A program made the position numbers and the translations under genes. Source: Planctomycetia bacterium (GTDB lineage: Bacteria > Planctomycetota > Planctomycetia > Pirellulales > Thermoguttaceae). Taken from it: a DNA stretch of 35,882 nt. The DNA lies in assembly GCA_030537455.1 (NCBI GenBank), contig JAUNMR010000035.1:1-35882 (forward strand), in the 5' to 3' direction. Every line of letters starts with the position of its first letter. Position 1 is the first letter of the stretch. Shown here in pieces: positions 23,061-32,782 of the stretch. The notes below the pieces were generated by a model. It searched no databases. It was not told where the DNA came from and saw nothing but the letters and a program-made list of their open reading frames with translations.

Positions 23061-25268
23061 TTAGAGCGCCGTTTGCAGACGCAATGCGTCGGCGTAGTCG
23101 CGCGTGAGGAAGAGGGTTTCGTCGAGATAGTAATCGCGCTTCACCCCGCTGTCGCCATTGACGATTTCTTCCATCTTGTCGGTTTCCGTCTTGTTGGCGT
23201 TGAGTTTGTCAAGTTCCTCAAAGTACTTCTCGCGATTGAGCGGTACCTCTTTGCGAAGCTTACTGTCCTTATACAGCTCTATCTTTTCGATTTCATCTTG
23301 GAAGTCAGGCGAGGCGTCGACGCGCTCTTGCGATTTCGCACGCACCGCGTCTAGAACGCTAGCTTCGGTGAGGTGGAAGTTCGGATACTTCGCCGGGTCA
23401 ACGCGTTGGAAGGTCAATGGGTAGTCGAGGTCGGACTCGGCAATGTCCTCCAGAGCGCTAGTGAACTGCGGCAGTACGACGTCGGAGCGCACGCCTTGTA
23501 GTTGCGGCGATTCGCCCGCGGGCAGGTAGTAGCCCTGAATCGTGACTTTAATCGCGCCGAGGTTCGGCGTTTCGCGCATGAGATTGCCGAAGATCGAACC
23601 GGCGATTTCATTCATACTTTGCACCGAGCCCTTACCGTGCGTGGTTTCGTCCCCGACGATAATACCACGTTGATAATCCTTAATAGCGCCGGCGAAAATT
23701 TCGCTCGCGCTCGCGGAGAGGCGACTGGTGAGTACGACCAGCGGTTTCGTCCAGACAATATCGGGATCTGGATCGTTGAGTGAACGCGGGCGATCGCCGA
23801 ATTCCGACGGCTTCGTTTGCACAACCGCGCCGGTCTTAATGAACAATCCAGTGAGAGAGACCGCTTCCGGTAGCGAGCCGCCTCCGTTGTAGCGTAGGTC
23901 GACGATACACGCGTCCACTTGCTTGGCGTTGAAGTCCTCCAGAATATGACGCATGTCGACGCTCACGCTACGACCGGTCGTGGAGTTCTTCGATTTCATG
24001 TCTAAATAGAAACTCGGCAAATCGACCACGCCGATCTTAATTGAGCTAACCGCGTCGGTCGGCACATTGGCGTCGCCCTCTTCCAAGATCTTAGTGGAGC
24101 CGTCCGGCATGAGGTAGAGCGTGAAGATCGCAGCCTGCGCGGCGCTGTCTTCCAGATCAACTTTCTCGCGCATAATCGAGATGACCTTCTTTTTACCGTC
24201 TTGCGACACGACTTCCAGACGCACGATTGTGCCGCCCTTACCGCGGATCTTATCGACCACGTCGGTGAGCTTCATATCGACGACGTCTTCGATATCGCCG
24301 TCAGGACCTTGCCCGACGCCGACGATCTTATCTTCGACCTTGAGTTCGCCCTGCTTTTCCGCGGGACTGCCCTTAACGATGCGCTTGACGATCGTATATC
24401 CGTCGTCCCATTGCAACGTAGCGCCGATGCCTTCGAGATTCAATCCGATTTGAATCATGAAGTTCTCATAGGATTTCGGGGACATATAAGTCGTATGGGG
24501 ATCATACGAATTTGCGATGGCGGTGAGGTAGATCTCTAGCAGGTCGTCGTTGGTCGTCTGCTGCATTCTCTTGAGTAGAGTGGAATATCGTCTCTTGAGC
24601 TTCGAGACGGGATCGTCGGGACGCGTCGCGTCCACAACGTTCTGTTGATCCTCGTTACTGTCGTTGAGTTCAGCGTTTTTGTCTTTATCGCGATTTTCCG
24701 CTTCCAGCGCAAGGAGTTCGAACTTGACGCGCTTACGCATACGGTCGAGCGCCTCTTCCTCATTTGCGGGATAGGTCGCGGTCTTCTTATCGCGTTCGAA
24801 GTATTCGTCAACGTCGAAGTCGAAGTTGTTTTCTTCCAAGAGTTTCTGCGCGGTCTCACAGCGCTGCGATAGACGCTTGAGGAAGGTGTTATAGATCACA
24901 AACCCCGGTTCCACGTCGCCTTTTTTCGCGCGCAACGCCATGGTTTGCGCGTAGTCGGCGGTGAACTGGTCGACGTCTGATTGCAGGAAGTAGATCTTTG
25001 TGGGGTCGAGCGCCTTGAGGTAGAGTTCCAGCCCGCGCTCGCACACGCCAACGTCGATTTTCGCTCGAGATACGTGACGAAGTTCGAGCATACGCGTGAA
25101 GTTCAGCGCTATTTGACGATCGCGCGTGACTGGCTGTAACTCCTCGCCGGTGGCCGAATTATTCGTCACGCCGGTGCACGCTACGTTCAGACCAAGCGCA
25201 CAGAGTAAAAAGAGAACGAGCGCCCAAGAGGCCTTTCTCGCGCCGCTCGCGTCATTTTCATATTTCAT
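23061..25268 (-). CDS. Tail-specific S41 protease (Tsp/CtpA/Prc type), probable lipoprotein
   Basis: 735 residues from the ATG at 25268, which has AAGGA six bases upstream; the longer reading to 25430 adds a sequence with no export signal first. The N-terminus has a hydrophobic stretch (WALVLFLLCALGLNVAC) and Cys31 as a possible lipid site, although the lipobox is imperfect. A helical Tsp N-terminal domain (~50-260) is followed by a PDZ domain (~270-355, LEGIGATLQWDDGY, GELKVEDKIVGVG) and the S41 catalytic domain with the Ser-Lys dyad: Ser520 in SRLSASASEIF and Lys546 in THGKGSVQ. A Tsp-like C-terminal domain follows. Such enzymes cut exported proteins at their C-terminus in the periplasm or cell envelope. 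Its own terminator and leader make it a separate transcript. Confidence 0.93.
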   Translation of the reverse strand: MKYENDASGARKASWALVLFLLCALGLNVACTGVTNNSATGEELQPVTRDRQIALNFTRMLELRHVSRAKIDVGVCERGLELYLKALDPTKIYFLQSDVDQFTADYAQTMALRAKKGDVEPGFVIYNTFLKRLSQRCETAQKLLEENNFDFDVDEYFERDKKTATYPANEEEALDRMRKRVKFELLALEAENRDKDKNAELNDSNEDQQNVVDATRPDDPVSKLKRRYSTLLKRMQQTTNDDLLEIYLTAIANSYDPHTTYMSPKSYENFMIQIGLNLEGIGATLQWDDGYTIVKRIVKGSPAEKQGELKVEDKIVGVGQGPDGDIEDVVDMKLTDVVDKIRGKGGTIVRLEVVSQDGKKKVISIMREKVDLEDSAAQAAIFTLYLMPDGSTKILEEGDANVPTDAVSSIKIGVVDLPSFYLDMKSKNSTTGRSVSVDMRHILEDFNAKQVDACIVDLRYNGGGSLPEAVSLTGLFIKTGAVVQTKPSEFGDRPRSLNDPDPDIVWTKPLVVLTSRLSASASEIFAGAIKDYQRGIIVGDETTHGKGSVQSMNEIAGSIFGNLMRETPNLGAIKVTIQGYYLPAGESPQLQGVRSDVVLPQFTSALEDIAESDLDYPLTFQRVDPAKYPNFHLTEASVLDAVRAKSQERVDASPDFQDEIEKIELYKDSKLRKEVPLNREKYFEELDKLNANKTETDKMEEIVNGDSGVKRDYYLDETLFLTRDYADALRLQTAL

Positions 25269-25415
25269 TCGACGTCCTTTATCACCACAAAGTTCGACGC
25301 GATCCTTTGCTCGACCGCCTCGGTAAAGTTTGCAAGTTAGCGTCGCTAGCGCCGCCGCGCCGTGCGTACGCTGTCCATAATCAGATAGACGCCGCTTAGC
25401 GTGGTTTCTTGCGTT

Positions 25416-25450
25416 AAAAAAAACGTGCAACAGGTAATTTTTTACAGTTG
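25416..25450 (-). terminator. AT-rich terminator or attenuator upstream of the S41 gene
   Basis: On the minus strand CAAC-GTAA-AAAA-TTAC-GTTG (25450-25428, with one small asymmetric bulge) is followed by CACG and eight T (25423-25416). It is ~180 bp after the symporter stop and ~150 bp before the protease start, so it could end the symporter transcript or attenuate the protease leader. The stem is weak. Confidence 0.4.
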
Positions 25451-25632
25451 TCGCGCCGAAAGTAGGCGCGTCTGTGAATATATCGTTTTATGAGTAAAAA
25501 CCGCAAGTCTAATTTTGCCATTTTTCCCAGATACAGACAGAGCGACTACGCGCGTGAACCGCAACGCGTCGCTCCGTTGTCATGAAAGTTCGCTAGATTC
25601 TTCTAGCAGGGTAAAATAGCGCGGTTTTCAAA
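25451..25632. other. Gene-free interval with minor hairpins
   Basis: No credible gene. Two small hairpins are present: CGCGCC/GGCGCG (25452-25470, loop 7) and GCTAGA-TTCT-TCTAGC (25592-25607), the latter 26 bp after the symporter stop. A minus-strand TTGCGG (25506-25501) and TATATT (25482-25477), spacer 18, are a possible protease promoter. Confidence 0.35.
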
Positions 25633-27273
25633 CTAAGCGTTTGCCGCCTCTTGCTTAGCGTCGTTCTTTTCCGCCGACGCTTCGACTTGCTGTTTATCCG
25701 GCAATTTATCAAAGGCGTTCGCGATGAATTCCGGATCGTACTTCTTGGTGCACAGACTCACGACCGGCACGACCAGGAAGGGCGCGACCATTGCGATCGA
25801 GGCGATCAACGGGGAGTACATTTTCGCGACCTGAGCGCCACTATGGAAGAAGACGCCCCAATATAACGCGTTCGAGATCAACGCGCCGCTTGCCATACCG
25901 GCGATAGCCCCGGCCTTGGTCGTACCGCGCCAGAAGATACCGTACATGTACGGCGCCATAAAGCTACCGCAGACGACGCCCCAGCACAACGAGGTGAGCG
26001 CGACGATCCACGTCGGATTATTGAGCGCCACCAAGTAGGAGAGAACAATAAAGATCGCACAGCAGATACGGAAGACGTGTAATTGCGTCTTTTCCGGCGC
26101 TTTCGGCGCGATGTAGCCCTTGAAAAGGTCAATACTCAACGCGGCAGAGGAGGTGAGCGCCAGCGCGCAGAGCGTCGACATCGACGCGGAGAGGATCAGT
26201 AGTAGCACAATCGCCAGGAACCAATTCGGCAATGCCATGACCAAGATCGTCGGCACGAGCTTTTGAACGTCGATCGCCGATTGATCCGGCAGTAGCGTGC
26301 TCTGCAACACGTCTTCGGGAAGTAGGTGGGAGAACGCGCCAATGAAGTAGGCGGCGCCGCCGACCAGTAGCGCAAAGACACAGCAGATGACTGCGCCGAT
26401 CTTGATTTGCTTTTCGTCTTTAATCGCGTAGTACTTATGAACCATTTGTGGCATACCCCAGGGGGAGACCGACGTCATAAAGACCACAGACCAGAAGAGC
26501 ACGCCGGGAATCGGTTTGAAAGGATTCGTTTGAACCGCCGAGCGCGTGCCCTCCAGACGTTCGTGATAGTACTGAGTCGACTTGGCAATCGCGTCGCCCA
26601 CGCCGTTGACGCCTTCGATTCCGCTGAAATAACGCAGGACGAAAATGACCATGACTAAAACGCCAAAGAACATAATCATTCCTTGCAGGAAGTCAATGCG
26701 CGCGGTCGCTTTGTACCCTCCGAAGACAAGATAAAGACCGGTGATCGCGACCACGACGGTGAGCGCCGTTGTCATTGACACGTGGAAGACCTCTTGGAAA
26801 AGGTACGTCAGACCGGCAAAGACGCCAGCGGAGTAGGGAAGTAGAAAGATAAAGATAATCAGCGCGCCGAAAATCTTCATGCCATTGGATTGAAAACGCT
26901 TCACAAAGAATTCCGGCATGGTCGAGGCGTTGAGACGTCGCGTCATTGTGCGCGTCGGTTTGCCTAAAACCAACCACGCCAAAAGACTACCGACGATACC
27001 GTTCATAATGCCCGCCCAGAATGATTTATAAGAGCAGAGCCAACCGTACTGACCGGCAAACCCAATAAAGACGACTGCGCTAAAGTACGCCGTGCCGTAG
27101 GAGATACCTAGAATCCAAGGTCCTAACGTGCGACCGCCCAGAAAGAAGTCGTCCGTGGTTTTCGTCTTAGTCATGCCCCAAGCGGCAATGCCTAAAAGTA
27201 TGATAAAGAAGACGCCGGTGGCAATCAGCGGTAGGAGATTGGACTGATCGGCGGCGGCAAAGAGAGACGTCAT
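25633..27273 (-). CDS. Sodium:solute symporter (SSS family)
   Basis: 546 residues from the ATG at 27273, chosen because TM1 (LLPLIATGVFFIILLGIAAWGM) begins shortly after it; earlier in-frame ATGs up to 27339 add a poor N-terminus and no start has a good ribosome site. About 13 membrane helices are expected. Family marks are TTDDFFLGGRTLGPW after TM1, GTAYFSAVVFIGFAGQYGW in TM2, the TM5 region VFGGYKATARIDFLQG, and SASMSTLCALALTSSAALSIDLFKGY around TM9. The last motif carries the Na+-site serines and threonines of LeuT-fold symporters. The C-terminus is charged and cytosolic. The group includes pantothenate, proline, sugar and carboxylate carriers; the substrate cannot be decided here. It stands alone between two terminators. 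Confidence 0.9.
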   Translation of the reverse strand: MTSLFAAADQSNLLPLIATGVFFIILLGIAAWGMTKTKTTDDFFLGGRTLGPWILGISYGTAYFSAVVFIGFAGQYGWLCSYKSFWAGIMNGIVGSLLAWLVLGKPTRTMTRRLNASTMPEFFVKRFQSNGMKIFGALIIFIFLLPYSAGVFAGLTYLFQEVFHVSMTTALTVVVAITGLYLVFGGYKATARIDFLQGMIMFFGVLVMVIFVLRYFSGIEGVNGVGDAIAKSTQYYHERLEGTRSAVQTNPFKPIPGVLFWSVVFMTSVSPWGMPQMVHKYYAIKDEKQIKIGAVICCVFALLVGGAAYFIGAFSHLLPEDVLQSTLLPDQSAIDVQKLVPTILVMALPNWFLAIVLLLILSASMSTLCALALTSSAALSIDLFKGYIAPKAPEKTQLHVFRICCAIFIVLSYLVALNNPTWIVALTSLCWGVVCGSFMAPYMYGIFWRGTTKAGAIAGMASGALISNALYWGVFFHSGAQVAKMYSPLIASIAMVAPFLVVPVVSLCTKKYDPEFIANAFDKLPDKQQVEASAEKNDAKQEAANA

Positions 27274-27380
27274 AATATAAGCACCACTGAACTTAACAAT
27301 TGAACGACATAACGCTAATGCGCACATCGTCAGACGCATGTGTGGGACGCGGTCGGCGCGTCACGACGTGTTGGCGCATA

Positions 27381-27419
27381 AAAATTAAGGACGACACAAC
27401 GTTATTTGCGTTGTGTCGT
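27381..27419 (-). terminator. Intrinsic terminator of purN
   Basis: ACGACACAACG (27391-27401) and CGTTGTGTCGT (27409-27419) form a perfect 11 bp stem, loop 7, starting 15 bp after the purN stop. On the minus strand it is followed by CCTTAATTTT. Confidence 0.85.
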
Positions 27420-27433
27420 TCCCAGAGGATAAA

Positions 27434-28090
27434 TCATTCGTCTTTAATAACCACGCGCGGTCGTTCCTCGCCTTCGGTGTAGACGATTTCCACGCGGTTT
27501 TCCGCAAGTAACTGTAGCGCACGAGGATAGGCGACGAATTCCGCTTCGTGCAGAACACGATCGCTGAGCGATTCGACCGTGTCGTTACTCTTGACCTTGA
27601 CCGTTTCCTGAATCAGAATCGGTCCGTTGTCATAATGGTCGTCGACGAAGTGCACGGTACAACCGGAGACCTTTACCCCGCGATTGAGCGCTTGTTCGTG
27701 AACCAGACGACCGTACATATTCTTGCCACAAAAGCTCGGGATCAGCGACGGGTGAATATTCAACACGCGATTGTGCATGTCCGCGGGTATCTTCAAGAGC
27801 TTGAGATAGCCCGCCATGACGACGTAACGCACGCCGGCTAAACGACAAGGTTCAAAGACCGCTTCGCTGAACATTTCACGATTACCGTAGTTGGAACTTT
27901 CAACTATCGCGACGTCAATTCCCGCTTGCTCGGCATACTGTAGACCAAAGGCGTTTTTGGAACTTGACACGACCAGCCGAATTTCCACGTCCAATTCGCC
28001 GGCGTTGATTTTGTCAATGAGATTCTTGAGCGTGCGACCGGTGCCGGAAATGAGTACGGCAATCGGCATTTTTTCTCTGCTCGACGTCAT
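27434..28090 (-). CDS. purN: Phosphoribosylglycinamide formyltransferase 1 (PurN, GART)
   Basis: 218 residues. It moves the formyl group from 10-formyl-tetrahydrofolate to GAR in de novo purine synthesis. The N-terminal IAVLISGTGRTLKNLI is the PurN phosphate-binding start. The catalytic trio of the family is present: N111 and H113 in NIHPSLIPSF, and D154 in HFVDDHYDNGPI. The length is near the family's usual ~200-215. The ATG at 28090 has GGAGG six bases upstream. M8 is a weaker alternative start. It follows ileS by 58 bp and may be co-transcribed with it; it is closed by a clear terminator. Sure of family and function. Confidence 0.95.
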   Translation of the reverse strand: MTSSREKMPIAVLISGTGRTLKNLIDKINAGELDVEIRLVVSSSKNAFGLQYAEQAGIDVAIVESSNYGNREMFSEAVFEPCRLAGVRYVVMAGYLKLLKIPADMHNRVLNIHPSLIPSFCGKNMYGRLVHEQALNRGVKVSGCTVHFVDDHYDNGPILIQETVKVKSNDTVESLSDRVLHEAEFVAYPRALQLLAENRVEIVYTEGEERPRVVIKDE

Positions 28091-28148
28091 TTGAAACCTC
28101 CTATTGAGTATCGTTTAGGAACGTCGACGTTCGGGAGTTCGACGCAAA

Positions 28149-31100
28149 TTATCGCGCCACGGAAACGTAAATCTTCACCTCGTTGCCGTCGATTGTCATC
28201 ACGGTGGGCTCCACGCCGTCGAGCGGTTGAAGTTGGAAGGACGTCGCGAGCGTTTCGCCGGTGACGTACCGCTCATACGCGCGCGCGGCGTCTTGAATTT
28301 CCGCGCTGTCACACTGCACGCCGACGTTAATACGGTCGACGTATTCGCACTGGATCTCCTTGCGTTTGTCCTGAATTCCGCGCACAAGTTCACGCGCATA
28401 ACCTTCCGCGATCAGTTCCGGCGTCAGTTCAGTCGCAAGCGCCACGACCGAGGTCTGCCCTTGTGCGGCGGCAAAACCCTCCTTGGCGCTCAAACGCACA
28501 ATGACCTCTTCGTTGGAGAGTTCAACTGACTCGCCGTTCTCTAGCGCTACGGTTAATTTACCGGTGGAGACGATTTCCGCGTTCGCTTGCGCGCCGTCCA
28601 GACACGAGAGCGCCTTCTTGACCAGCGGTAAAGACTTGCCAAGTTTCGGTCCGAGCTTTTTGAAGTCCGGCACGATTGCATAGGAAACGTATTGATCGGC
28701 GCGCTCAACGAAGTGAACGTCTTTTACGTTCAGTTCCTCTTTAATGAGCGGTACGTAGCTTTCAATCGCGCTCTTACCAGCGGGATCGCTCAAAATGACT
28801 TCAATAGCCGCTAAGGGCTGACGTACCTTGAGTTTAGCGACGGTACGCGCGTTACGTCCGAGTGAGACGATTTCTCTGGTTTGCGCCATTTTTTTGGCAA
28901 GCGCTTCGTCGATAGCGTCGTTACACGCCACGGGATAGTCGGCAAGATGGACGCTCTGTAGTGCGACGTCGCCGAAGTTTTCGGTCATTTGTAGCCAGAT
29001 GCGTTCCGCCAGGAAGGGCGTAAAGGGCGCGATCAGTTTCGCCAAGGTCGTCAGGGATTCGTAAAGCGTCCAGTATGCGTCGCTCTTGCTTTGGCTCGCC
29101 TCGCCCCAGAAGCGCGAACGACTGCGTCGCACGTACCAGTTCGAAAGGGAATCAACGAACGCGGTGATCTTACCACAGGCGGTAAAGTGGTCATACGCCG
29201 CGAGGCGTTCGTCGACGAATTGTACCGTCGCGTGAAGTTCGCTGAGGATCCAACGGTCAAGTTCCGCACGTTCGCTGTAAGGACGATAACTTTTGGCTGT
29301 CGCGAGCGTTTCGCGTTTGAGCATTCCTCCGTCCTTGGCGAGCGCCGCCAGGTCGAGTTCCTTTTCCGGCGCGAAACCGTCGATCTTCTGATAGACCTTA
29401 AAGAAGGAGACGACGTTCCACAGGCGCAGCATGAATTCTGGCATACTGTCCTTAATGGCGTTCTCACTATAGACGATGGAATTCCACGGCGCCTGATTGG
29501 CAAAAAAGTACCAGCGCAACGCGTCGGCGCCGTATTTGTCGAAGATTTCTTTCGGTAGACGGTAGTTCTTCAGAGATTTCGACATCTTCCCGACGCGTTT
29601 GGAGAATTTTCCTTTTCCAAAGGCTTCGAGCGCTTCTTTTTCGGTGAGGCGAATGTCGTTTTTATCAGCGTTGTTCTCGTACCATTCCGCGAGCATAAGT
29701 CCCAGTACGATACAGTTTTTGAACGGGTGCGGATACTCTTTGAACGGGTTGGGCGAATCCTTATCGCCGAATAGTAGCGTGGAGATCGACACGAGGGAGT
29801 TGAACCACCCTCTCGTCTGGTCAATTGCTTCGCTAATGAAGTCGGCGGGGAAGTTTTCGGTAAAGAGCTTTTCAGAGCCCTCAACGTGCGGGTAACCGCA
29901 TTGTGCAAAGGGCATTGAGCCGGAGTCGAACCAGCAATCAATGACTTCAGTGACGCGACGCATCTTCGCGCCCGGCGCCTTCGGGGAGTCGTAAACGACC
30001 TGGTCGATATAGGGCTTGTGTACTTTGAGGTGTTCCCAGAGCTTTTCGTCTTCCTCTGTCCAGGCGTCGCCCTTTTCCGCACGCGCTTTATCGCGAGCGT
30101 TTTGCCACGCTTCGACGCCCTGCACGCCCGGCTTGGATAGCAGTTCGTTGTAGGAACCGATCGCCTCTTGATATCCGGTCTCTTCGCAGATCCAAACCGG
30201 TAGCGGCGTGCCCCAGTATCTTTCGCGCGAGAGCGCCCAGTCGACCTTGCCCGCGAGGAACTTGCCGAATCGACCGTCGCGAATATGTTCCGGCAACCAG
30301 TTGATTTGTGCGTTATTGGCGAGGAATTTTTCAGTGAATTCCGACGTCTTAATGAACCAACTCTTCCTCGGATATTGAATCAACGGGTCATTTTGCGCGC
30401 GCCAGCAGAACGGATATTCGTGCAGGTACTGCTCTTGGAAATAAAGTATCCCGCGCTCTTTCATGTCGCGAATGATATCTTTGTCGCACTCTTTGACCCA
30501 GCGCCCCTGGAATTGCGGCACAACGTCTGTGAATTTGCCATTGGGCGCCACGGCGCAGAGCATTTCCGGACCCTGACCCTCTTGGAAACGTCGCTGTTGC
30601 TCACGCAGAACGGCAAAGTCGTCCTCACCGAAAGCGCCGGCCTGATGGACAAGACCGGTGCCGGAGTCGGTCGTGACGTAATCAGCCGGGACAACGCGCC
30701 ACGCTTGATATTCCATCGTTCCATCGAGCAGCGCGCCCTGCTTTTGACCGAGCGTGGCATAGAAGGAATCAAACGGCGGAACATAGCGCAGCCCGAGTAG
30801 CTCCTTGCCCTGGTAAGTCGCGAGGATTTCCACTTTACTCTTGGTCTTAGCCGCGACGGTCTCAAGGAGCGCCTTGGCCACGACAATTGCGCGCGTATTA
30901 GCGGTCGCGTCGTTATTGAGGAGCTTTGCGACAACGTATTCCAGCTCCGGATGAACCGCGACGAACTGATTACTCGGTAGCGTCCAGGGAGTAGTCGTCC
31001 ACACGAGCAAATCGACGTCTTTCCACTGAGGGGCGTCGGCGTCGACAATGGGACATCTCACAAAGACGCTCGGGTCGCCCACTTCACGATAACCTTGCCC

Positions 31101-31739
31101 AACTTCGCCCGCGGAGAGCGCCGTGCCCCCCTGGGCCCACCACCACACGATCTTGTGACCTTGATAGAGCAGACCACGGTCGAAGAAGTTCTTCAGTGCG
31201 AACCAAACGCTTTCCACATAAGACTTATGGAAAGTGACGTACGCGTTCTTCAGATCGACCCAGAAGCCGATGCGTTCGGTCAGTTCTTCCCACTGCGAGG
31301 TGTAGCGGAAGACGTTTTCAATACACCGATGCACGAACGGCTCGATTCCAAATCGTTCAATTTCGTCCTTGGAGTTCTCCTGGATCAAGCCGGCCTTGAC
31401 GAGTTCTTTTCCGACCTCGACCTCCACAGGCAGTCCGTGCGTGTCCCACCCGGCCTTGCGTTCACAGAAGTAGCCCTTCATGGTCTTATAGCGCGGGTAG
31501 AGGTCTTTGATCGCGCGCGTGAGGCAGTGTCCGGGGTGAGGCACGCCGTTGGCGGTAGGAGGTCCCTCGTAGAAGATGAAACTGCCGCGATTCGATTCAC
31601 GACGACGTCGCAACGATTCCTGGTAAACGCCAAGTTTGCGCCAACGTTGCACGATCTTCTCTTCCTCTTGAGGGAAATTAACGCTCGCCGTCTGCTGGGA
31701 CGCGGGCTGTTCGTTCGATAAATTAAGCTCGTCCGCCAT
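28149..31739 (-). CDS. ileS: Isoleucyl-tRNA synthetase
   Basis: 1196 residues, larger than the ~940 of E. coli IleRS, in the size class of type 2 (eukaryote-like) enzymes. The class I signature is H68-PGH-71 (after FYEGPPTANG), and the second is K718-MSKS-722. The W-rich WWWAQGG segment before TALSAGEV and WTTTPWTLPSN with DSGTGLVHQAGAFGEDDF mark the CP1 editing domain that clears mis-charged valine. The last ~400 residues are the anticodon-binding and C-terminal extension domains; I see no C-terminal Cys zinc site like that of E. coli. Type 2 enzymes are generally less sensitive to mupirocin, so reduced sensitivity may be expected here. The ATG at 31739 lacks a good Shine-Dalgarno. Confidence 0.96.
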   Translation of the reverse strand: MADELNLSNEQPASQQTASVNFPQEEEKIVQRWRKLGVYQESLRRRRESNRGSFIFYEGPPTANGVPHPGHCLTRAIKDLYPRYKTMKGYFCERKAGWDTHGLPVEVEVGKELVKAGLIQENSKDEIERFGIEPFVHRCIENVFRYTSQWEELTERIGFWVDLKNAYVTFHKSYVESVWFALKNFFDRGLLYQGHKIVWWWAQGGTALSAGEVGQGYREVGDPSVFVRCPIVDADAPQWKDVDLLVWTTTPWTLPSNQFVAVHPELEYVVAKLLNNDATANTRAIVVAKALLETVAAKTKSKVEILATYQGKELLGLRYVPPFDSFYATLGQKQGALLDGTMEYQAWRVVPADYVTTDSGTGLVHQAGAFGEDDFAVLREQQRRFQEGQGPEMLCAVAPNGKFTDVVPQFQGRWVKECDKDIIRDMKERGILYFQEQYLHEYPFCWRAQNDPLIQYPRKSWFIKTSEFTEKFLANNAQINWLPEHIRDGRFGKFLAGKVDWALSRERYWGTPLPVWICEETGYQEAIGSYNELLSKPGVQGVEAWQNARDKARAEKGDAWTEEDEKLWEHLKVHKPYIDQVVYDSPKAPGAKMRRVTEVIDCWFDSGSMPFAQCGYPHVEGSEKLFTENFPADFISEAIDQTRGWFNSLVSISTLLFGDKDSPNPFKEYPHPFKNCIVLGLMLAEWYENNADKNDIRLTEKEALEAFGKGKFSKRVGKMSKSLKNYRLPKEIFDKYGADALRWYFFANQAPWNSIVYSENAIKDSMPEFMLRLWNVVSFFKVYQKIDGFAPEKELDLAALAKDGGMLKRETLATAKSYRPYSERAELDRWILSELHATVQFVDERLAAYDHFTACGKITAFVDSLSNWYVRRSRSRFWGEASQSKSDAYWTLYESLTTLAKLIAPFTPFLAERIWLQMTENFGDVALQSVHLADYPVACNDAIDEALAKKMAQTREIVSLGRNARTVAKLKVRQPLAAIEVILSDPAGKSAIESYVPLIKEELNVKDVHFVERADQYVSYAIVPDFKKLGPKLGKSLPLVKKALSCLDGAQANAEIVSTGKLTVALENGESVELSNEEVIVRLSAKEGFAAAQGQTSVVALATELTPELIAEGYARELVRGIQDKRKEIQCEYVDRINVGVQCDSAEIQDAARAYERYVTGETLATSFQLQPLDGVEPTVMTIDGNEVKIYVSVAR

Positions 31740-31841
31740 AATGCTCTATCTGTTATATTTTGTATAGTTCAAAGGGTCTGAAACGACCGCGTTGTACATG
31801 TTTGGTATTTTTCACTAGGCGTGTAAGTCGCCGCGCTGTCC

Positions 31842-32660
31842 TCAGAGCGTCTGCAACAGTTCGCAGATGATCTTGTTCATTTTCGGCTCCGCATTCGCGG
31901 CGTTGGCTAGAATGCGTTCGATATTAACCGGCTCCAGAGCGTCTGCCAGCCCCATGTCCGTGACAATGGAGAACCCGAGGGTCTTCATGCCAGCGTGAGC
32001 CGCCACAATAACTTCCGGCACGGTCGACATTCCAACGACGTCGGCGCCGATTGCGCGTAGAAAACGGTATTCCGCGCGCGTTTCCAGGTTCGGACCGGTC
32101 ACCGCGACGTAAACGCCCTGTTGGGTTACAATACCGTTCTTGAGCGCAATTTCACGCGCTTTGGCAATGAGTTCGTGCGAATACGGCTCGATCATATCAG
32201 GGAATCTCGGTCCGAGGCGCTCGTCGTTGACGCCAATGAGCGGGTTCGCGCCTAGAAGATTGATATGGTCTTCAATGAGCATGAGGTCGCCAGGCTTGAA
32301 TTGAGGATTGAGACCGCCACAGGCATTGGAAACAATGAGCGTCTGTGCGCCCAATGCTTTCATGACGCGAATAGGGAAGGCGACTTCTTTGGCGCTATAC
32401 CCTTCATATAGATGGAAACGCCCTTGCATAGCGACCACGCGTTTACCGCCAAGTTGACCGAGAATCAGTTTACCGGCGTGAGATTCCACCGTGGAACGCG
32501 CAAAGTGAGGAATGTCTTCATAGGAGATTTCTTCCTCAATTGCAATACTTTGCGCCAGAGCGCCCAGTCCGGTGCCCAGGACAATACCGACCTGAGCTTC
32601 GTACAACCAATGGCGACGAATAGCCGCAACCGCTTCTGAAATTTTATCGTATTCTGTCAT
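31842..32660 (-). CDS. Purine nucleoside phosphorylase, trimeric type, with MTAP-like base-site residues
   Basis: 272 residues from the ATG at 32660; a longer reading to 32711 adds 17 residues that the family does not have. The family catalyses the phosphorolysis of purine nucleosides to base and ribose-1-phosphate. Present: GIVLGTGLG, H61 (human His64), H83 in RFHLYEGY (human His86), SNACGGLNP, E193 (human Glu201) and GADVVGMSTVPEV. The residues that set base choice differ: human Asn243 is D235 (VTDMG) and human His257 is I247. Both are closer to 5'-methylthioadenosine phosphorylase, while E193 is PNP-like. Base specificity may therefore include 6-aminopurines. The gene lies between aspS and ileS. 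Confidence 0.9.
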   Translation of the reverse strand: MTEYDKISEAVAAIRRHWLYEAQVGIVLGTGLGALAQSIAIEEEISYEDIPHFARSTVESHAGKLILGQLGGKRVVAMQGRFHLYEGYSAKEVAFPIRVMKALGAQTLIVSNACGGLNPQFKPGDLMLIEDHINLLGANPLIGVNDERLGPRFPDMIEPYSHELIAKAREIALKNGIVTQQGVYVAVTGPNLETRAEYRFLRAIGADVVGMSTVPEVIVAAHAGMKTLGFSIVTDMGLADALEPVNIERILANAANAEPKMNKIICELLQTL

Positions 32661-32782
32661 CTGCTTGCTCTTATTGTGACCGAAATAACTGCGTCCCGAA
32701 CGATAGCGCACGCAAGGACGACGCGCGTGGTAGATAGCGCGACGCGCGCCGATTGCGTTCGCTTGTGTTAGTTAATTGCGTT

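Noticed and set aside
31095..31721. 208-codon plus-strand frame in ileS
   Set aside because: Antisense to the HPGH region of ileS, no independent support.
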